The notes under the pieces were generated by a model. The model searched no databases, was not told the origin of the DNA, and saw nothing but the letters and a program-made list of their open reading frames with translations. Below are positions 58,201-64,000 of a stretch of 64,000 nt of DNA, in pieces. The stretch's first letter is position 1; each line of letters begins with the position of its first letter. The translations under genes were made by a program, and so were the position numbers. The DNA comes from Clitoria ternatea (lineage: Eukaryota > Streptophyta > Magnoliopsida > Fabales > Fabaceae): assembly GCA_037962975.1 (NCBI GenBank), contig CM075669.1:123520501-123584500 (forward strand). The letters run 5' to 3'.

Positions 58201-61200
58201 ATGGCTGAAATGGAACAAGAAAATGAGAACTTGAGAGCTGAAGTCAATCAACTGAAAGAGCAGATGGCTGAAATGGCCAAGCTTCTTGAAAGGAGGGTCA
58301 CAGAAGGGGATTCTTCAGCAGGCGTTGAAGACGCTAGACAACGACCATCCACTCAGGGTCCTGTTGGAGGGCCAAGCTCAAATCCTGCTACGCCTCCCCT
58401 AACCATTCACATTAGGAAATCAAACCCTGCAGATACCCAGTAACCTATCTACATAGATGAGGAAGGTAATGTCATACCCTTTCCCCCATATGGATTACCA
58501 CCTGGCTATTTCCCACCACTCCAAGAAGAGCCTGATTATCAGGAAACAATCCTTTATACGGCTCAACCAAATGCTCCGCCCATCCGGGATCCTCAAACGA
58601 TTCCAATCCATACACAAGCCATGCAACCACAAGCTGCTCAAGCAACAACCAGACCCCACATCTCAATGCCTAACATAAACCCGACACATGTCGACCATCC
58701 AGTTAGAGGTACTAGTCATCATGTCGCTGTAGGTCCAAGCGCTGCTGTTGCTACCCAGGAGGGAAGGTTAGAATTCCTGGAAAGGCGATTCAGAGAAATG
58801 GAAAGAACGAACAAGTTTGGAATGGGTAGTGCCGCACAACTCTGTCTGATTCCTGATGTCGTCATTCCCCCCAAATTCAAAATGCCAGAATTCGACAAAT
58901 ATCGGGGGCTAACCTGTCCGAAGAACCATCTTACCATGTACTGCCGGAAGATGGCCTCTCATGCTTCTAATGACCCTCTGCTCATTCATTGTTTCCAGGA
59001 TAGTTTGGCTGGAGCACCTCTGACCTGGTACAATCATCTTGAACAATCTCGCATACGTTGTTGGGAAGATCTGGCAGATGCTTTCATGCAACAGTACAAG
59101 TATAATCTGGATATGGCACCAGATAGAGTACAGTTGCAAAACATGACCAAGAAAGATAACGAGACGTTTAAAGAATATGCCCAACGATGGCGAGAAGTAG
59201 CAGTGCAGGTTGACCCACCTCTATCAGAGAAGGAGGTAATTTCTAAATTTATTGATACACTCCAGTCACCCTTCTACGATAAGATGATTGGAAGCATTTC
59301 CTCCCATTTCTCCGACATCGTCACTATCGGAGAAAGAATAGAGAATGGCCTGAGGACTGGGAAGATTACTCGTGGCCCACCTGGGGTTGGAGCAGTAAGA
59401 ACACCTTCATTTGGAGAAGGTAAGAAAAAAGAGGGAGAGACTAACCTGATCTCTCACAACCAAAGAAGGAACCAGCTCAGACCACCTACTCCCATCACCT
59501 TTCCGTCAACTTACCATAACGCGCCACACCCATATGTGGCTGCAATTCCAAATTCGAACCCACCACACTTCCGACCACCAGTTATGCGACCACCTGTACC
59601 ACCACAAGCACCATACCAACCACCACAAATGAACCCACCGAATCCAAATTTAAGGAGACAAAATAATGATCGCACTCAAGTGCAATTTGGTCCAATTCCC
59701 ATAACCTACACCGAGCTTCTCCCCCATCTTATTAAAAACACACTGGTGGCACCTTGCCCTCTAAAACCGCTTCAACCACCTTATCCCAGAGGGTATGACC
59801 CAAATGCACGGTGTGATTACCACGCTGGTGCACCAGGACATTCCACTGAGAACTGCCTGGCACTGAAATTTAAGGTAAGGGATTTAATTAGAGCTGATTG
59901 GATAAGCTTCAAAGAGGGAAGCCCAAATGTGACCACCAATCCTTTGCCTAACCATGGGAGGCTAGGTGTTAACGCTGTGGAAAAAGATGAGGAATGTATT
60001 TCCGAGGTTGAGGACATCCAAATGCCATTGGAAACAATTCACTCCCATATGCTTAAGATGGGTTTGATAGAAGGATCATGGGATAAAGAGTGCAATGACC
60101 TCCAGTCCGCAAAGCGAAGAGACTTCCAAAAAACCCTTAAGAGACTTATGGACAGTCATGTCATAGAAGTTTACTGGCATCATGAAGACAAAATAAATAT
60201 GATACAAGAGCAAAGCCAAGTTCGAGCCCCAAAGCCTCTAGTCATATTTTACAACAAAAATGCACCTGTGGCTTCAACTCCTGCTAAAACTGTCATCACG
60301 GTGAACGCACCAACCCCGTTCCCTTACAAGGATTCACGAGCTGTGCCGTGGAAGTATGGCACTGATGTGGTTGTTACTAGTTCTGAGGCAGTTGAGCCTA
60401 CGCCATCATCCCCTGTCACGAATATTGCTGGAATTGGGGGTGTCACCCGAAGTGGAAGAGTATATGCTTCCCCAGAACCAAAACTTGACAAAGCTACAGG
60501 GGATGTTAGACCTGGGAAAGGAGAATCCTCTGGTGAGGCAAAGAAGGCCGTAACTGAAGAGGAAGCCCAAGAGTTTCTAAGATTCATTCGTCATAGTGAC
60601 TACCAGGTATTGGACCAACTGAACCACACCCCGGCAAAAATTTCTCTGTTGTCCTTGCTAATGAGTTCTGAACCACACCAGAACACTCTAATGAAGGTTT
60701 TGAGTGAGGCACATGTGAAACATGATTTGCCAATAGATAAGTTTAAAGGCATAGTGGGACACATTGTGGCCAACAACTACCTAACTTTTACGGATGATGA
60801 GACACCGGTAGAAGGAAGAGGGCACAATAAAGCCCTTCATATCTCCGTAAAATGCCAAGATCATATCATGGCGAAGGTGCTTGTTGACAATGGGTCATCC
60901 CTAAATGTAATGCCAAAATCTACGTTGGCAAAATTGCCTTTTGATGGGACCTATATGAGACCCAGTTCCATGGTAGTCCGGGCTTTTGACGGAACTCGCC
61001 GAGAAGTTATGGGAGAAATTGAACTACCTATACAAGTTGGGCCATGCACCTTTCAAATCCTTTTTCAAGTCATGGATATTACGCCCGCTTACAGTTGTTT
61101 GCTGGGACAACCGTGGATCCATTCGGCTGGGGTAGTCCCTTCCACCCTGCATCAAAAGTTGAAATTCATCATCGACAACAAGTTGGTGATTGTCTCTGGA

Positions 61201-61743
61201 GAAGAGGACTTGTTGGTCAGCAAACCTGCCAACACCCCATATATTGAAGCAACCGAGGAAGCCCTCGAAACCTCGTTTCAGGCTTTAGAGGTGGCCAATA
61301 CAACAAGCATTACAAAGACATCCTTCCTAAACGTGTCTCTGATGGTTGCAAAGACAATGTTGAAAGAAGGATACAAGCTGGGAAAAAGGTTAGGACGAGA
61401 ATTGGAAGGAAGAACCCAACCTATATACCTCCCAGAGAACAAGGACAAATATGGTCTGGGATACAAGCCTACAACAGCTGACAGAAAAAGGATAGGAGAA
61501 GAAAGAAGGGAGAGAATGATTGCTCGCCTTACTGGTCAGGAATTCAACACTGCTAGAATCCCTATCTGTGACCTCTATCAAAGCTTCAGGAGTGCCAGAA
61601 TTATATATCCAGGTCAAGTGGCCATGATTGGAGACGGGCCCAGCTGTGATGTGGAATTGGTGTATGCTTGCTTACCCGGTGAAGAACTGGACAACTGGGA
61701 AATCATGGAGTTCCTCATAACTATCAACCCTCAGTCAAAGTAA
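58201..61743 (+). pseudogene. Ogre gag-protease polyprotein, one in-frame stop
   Basis: The frame starts at ATG 58201 with a coiled coil (MAEMEQENENLRAEVNQLKE). It has a single stop (TAA 58441-58443) and is then open for 1040 codons from 58621. A possible splice acceptor (GACTTCTCAG, ending near 58152) lies just upstream. Domains: gag capsid-like region about 58880-59290 (WYNHLEQSRIRCWEDLADAF); a proline-rich linker; a knuckle-like CDYHAGAPGHSTENC (59811-59855); the protease with LVDNGSS at about 60880-60900; and a G-patch-like, glycine-spaced stretch at about 61360-61470, a feature of Ogre elements. Only one break in about 1180 codons contrasts with pol. Confidence 0.85.
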
Positions 61744-61953
61744 TTGTTGTTGTTTTCAAAACTTGTCGATCCCTTTGCTATGCCTAAGGCTTTAGGATCC
61801 ATTTTGTAATAAAGGCAAAAACTTGCTTGTTTATTAAATTAAATGAATGCAGTCCAATTTTATACCTCATCTTTGTTCAATCTCTTTCTTTTAAACCTTC
61901 CATTTGCTTGTCTTTCTTTGTTTTCATTCATTATAATATAACGCCAAATGCAG
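61744..61953 (+). other. Putative Ogre intron between gag-pro and pol
   Basis: Between the gag-pro stop and pol there is a T-rich stretch ending CCAAATGCAG at 61953, a good splice acceptor. The pol frame is open directly after it (from 61955). A spliced intron at this place is known for Ogre. The donor was not fixed. Confidence 0.6.
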
Positions 61954-61954
61954 A

Positions 61955-64000
61955 TCTGAAAGCGATTCTTCTGAGAGTAATGAGAACTCGGTTTTATTTC
62001 ATGACTCTGATAATCCGAATGATTATGCCTATGAGGAGAGTGAGGAAGACTTTGAATCTTCACCCGAATTGACAAGATTAATGGAACAAGAAGATAAAGA
62101 AATTTAGCCTTATCAGGAAAAGATTGAGACCATTAACCTGGGAGATGAAGGGGAAAATAAAGAAGTCAAGATAGGCACCCTCTTGAGCGAACAAAGGTAG
62201 ACTGAATTGATTAAACTGCTCCGAGAATTTCAAGACATTTTTCAATGGTCGTATCAAGATATATCGGGTCTGGATAATAACATTATGGAACACAAGTTAC
62301 CTTTAAAGCCGGAATATCCACCGATCAAGCAAAAGTTACGATGAATGAAACCAAAAATGCTTCTTAAGATCAAAGAAGAAGTCAAGAAACAATTCGATGC
62401 TGGTTTCTTAGCCGTAGCTAAGTATCCGCAATGGGTAGCCAACATAGTTCCCGTTCCAAAGAAAGATGGGAAAGTAAGAATGTGTGTGGACTACCGAGAC
62501 TTGAATCGGGCGAGTCCTAAGGATGATTTTCCTTTACCTCAGATTGACGTACTGGTTGATAACACAGCTCAGCATTCCATCTTCTCATTCATGGATGGAT
62601 TTTCGGGGTATAACCAGATCAAGATGGCACCAGAAGATATGGAAAAGACCACGGTCATCACTCTGTGGGGCACCTTTTGTTATAAAGTAATGTCCTTTGG
62701 ATTGAAGAACGTAGGAGCCACCTATCAAAGGGCAATAGTGACTCTCTTCCACGACATGATGCACAAGGAAATAGAAGTCTATGTAGATGACATAATTGCC
62801 AAGTCCAGGTCTGAGGAGGAGCACATTGCTGACCTGAGAAAACTTTTCGAAAGGTTGAGGAAATTCAAACTTAGATTGAATCCCGCCAAGTGCACTTTTG
62901 GCGCAAGATCCGGCAAATTGTTAAGATTCATTGTAAATGAAAGAGGGATATAAGTTGATCCTGACAAAGTCAAGGCAATTCTGGAAATGCCTCCTCCTCG
63001 TACTGAAAAAGAAGTTTGAGGGTTCTAGGGAAGATTGAATTACATCGCCCGGTTCATTTCCCAAATGACAGCAACCTGTGAGCCGATTTTCAAATTGCTT
63101 CGCAAGAACCAGCCTGGGCAGTGGAATGAAGATTGTCAGATTGCATTTGAAAAGATAAAGCAGTACTTACTAGAGCCACCAGTCTTGGTGCCACCTGTTC
63201 ATGGGAGACCACTAATCCTATACCTGACCGTGCTGAATGAATCCATGGGATGCGTATTAGGTCAACATGATGAGACTGGGAGGAAGGAATGCGCCATCTA
63301 CTATTTGAGCAAGAGATTTACTGAATGCGAGATGAGGTATTCATCTCTTGAAAGAACATGTTGTGCATTGGCTTGGGCTGCTCGGCGTTTACGGTAATAC
63401 ATGCTTAATCATACTACTTGGCTGGTGTCTAAGATGGATCCCATCAAGTATATCTTTGAAAAACCTGCTTTGACTGGGAGGATTGCCCGTTGGCAAGTGT
63501 TACTGACAGAATACGACATAACATATGTCACCCAAAAGGCAATTAAAGGGAGTGCGCTAGCAGATTACTTAGCACACCAACCCATTGAGGCTTACCAACC
63601 AATGCGGCATGATTTCCCGGATGAGGATATTTTGGCCCTCCTCAAAGAAGAAGATGGTCTGGAAACCGGATGGATCATGAGATTCGACGGGGCTTCCAAT
63701 GCACTGGGACATGGAATTGGGGTTATCCTGATCTCACCTGATAAGGAATTCATCCCTATTTGCGCTCGGTTGTGTTTTGACTGCACCAATAATGTTACGG
63801 AATATGAGGCATGTTCTCTAGGAATACAAGCAGCTCTGAACATGGGAATAAAGGTCCTGGAAGTTTATGGAGATTCTGCTTTGGTTATCCATCAACTAAA
63901 GGATGAGTGGGAAACTAGAGACAGTAAACTAGTTCCCTATCATGCTCATATCAAAGAAATGATCAAAGAGTTCGATGAAATTACCTTCCATCATGTTCCA
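61955..64000 (+). pseudogene. Ogre pol: reverse transcriptase and dual RNase H, broken, runs off the window
   Basis: The frame is constant but interrupted by stops at 62105, 62198, 62342, 62951, 63017, 63026 and 63395. Reverse transcriptase spans about 62340-62960, with VPKKDGKVRMCVDYRDLNRA and YVDD at 62780-62791. The first RNase H (about 63180-63570) lacks its usual first catalytic aspartate (TVLNES in place of TDAS). A second, archaeal-type RNase H starts about 63670 (RFDGASNALGHGIG) and keeps acidic residues in YEA and GDSALV. This dual arrangement marks the Tat/Ogre branch. The frame is open from 63398 to the edge; integrase and the 3' LTR lie outside. Confidence 0.88.

Overview
This is a nuclear plant genome window. 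The introns are GT-AG, the composition is AT-rich, and most of the DNA is retrotransposon or Mutator-like transposon. The retroelement families (Ty3/gypsy Ogre/Tat with an ORF1 and a dual RNase H, chromovirus-type elements with roughly 4 kb LTRs, SIRE-like Ty1/copia, an Athila-like LTR) and the host genes point to a eudicot. A phaseoloid legume (Vigna/Phaseolus group) is my best guess, but that is inference. No prokaryotic, organellar or CRISPR features are seen.

Layout. 1-13.1 kb: layered retroelement debris. It starts with an LTR cut by the window edge and rich in CCGAGTGA. Next is a 4.2 kb 3' LTR with its minus-strand integrase, joined abruptly to a gag-protease fragment of another lineage. 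A 3.9 kb solo LTR with a perfect 5 bp target duplication sits inside that gag. 13.1-21.8 kb: a decayed Mutator-like element (MULE-1) with 181 bp terminal inverted repeats and a nested LTR. 22.4-29.6 kb: a ten-exon, apparently intact nucleobase-ascorbate transporter gene (NAT11/NAT12 type) on the minus strand. 30.7-36.0 kb: a well preserved second MULE (MULE-2). It has about 350 bp inverted repeats, a perfect 9 bp target duplication, an apparently intact transposase gene on the minus strand, and a small convergent gene for a GRF zinc-finger membrane protein. 39.4-39.7 kb: a single-exon SKIP34-like gene. 40.2-42.0 kb: a short non-autonomous LTR element holding an array of hairpin-forming repeats. 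43.2-48.8 kb: Ty1/copia and Athila-like remnants. 48.8 kb to the right edge: an Ogre-type element in plus orientation with a very large LTR, a tRNA-Arg-type primer site, ORF1, gag-pro, an intron, and RT/RNase H running off the window.

Host genes are few: the NAT transporter, SKIP34 and no other convincing one. Both MULEs share one two-gene plan, with the transposase running from the right repeat and a GRF-zinc-finger/coiled-coil/transmembrane gene running from the left. Their terminal repeats are unrelated. This is the best candidate for an under-described system here. The second is the recurrence of two short words, CCGAGTGA and CGCTTGAGCGAG, as dense arrays inside several unrelated LTR families.
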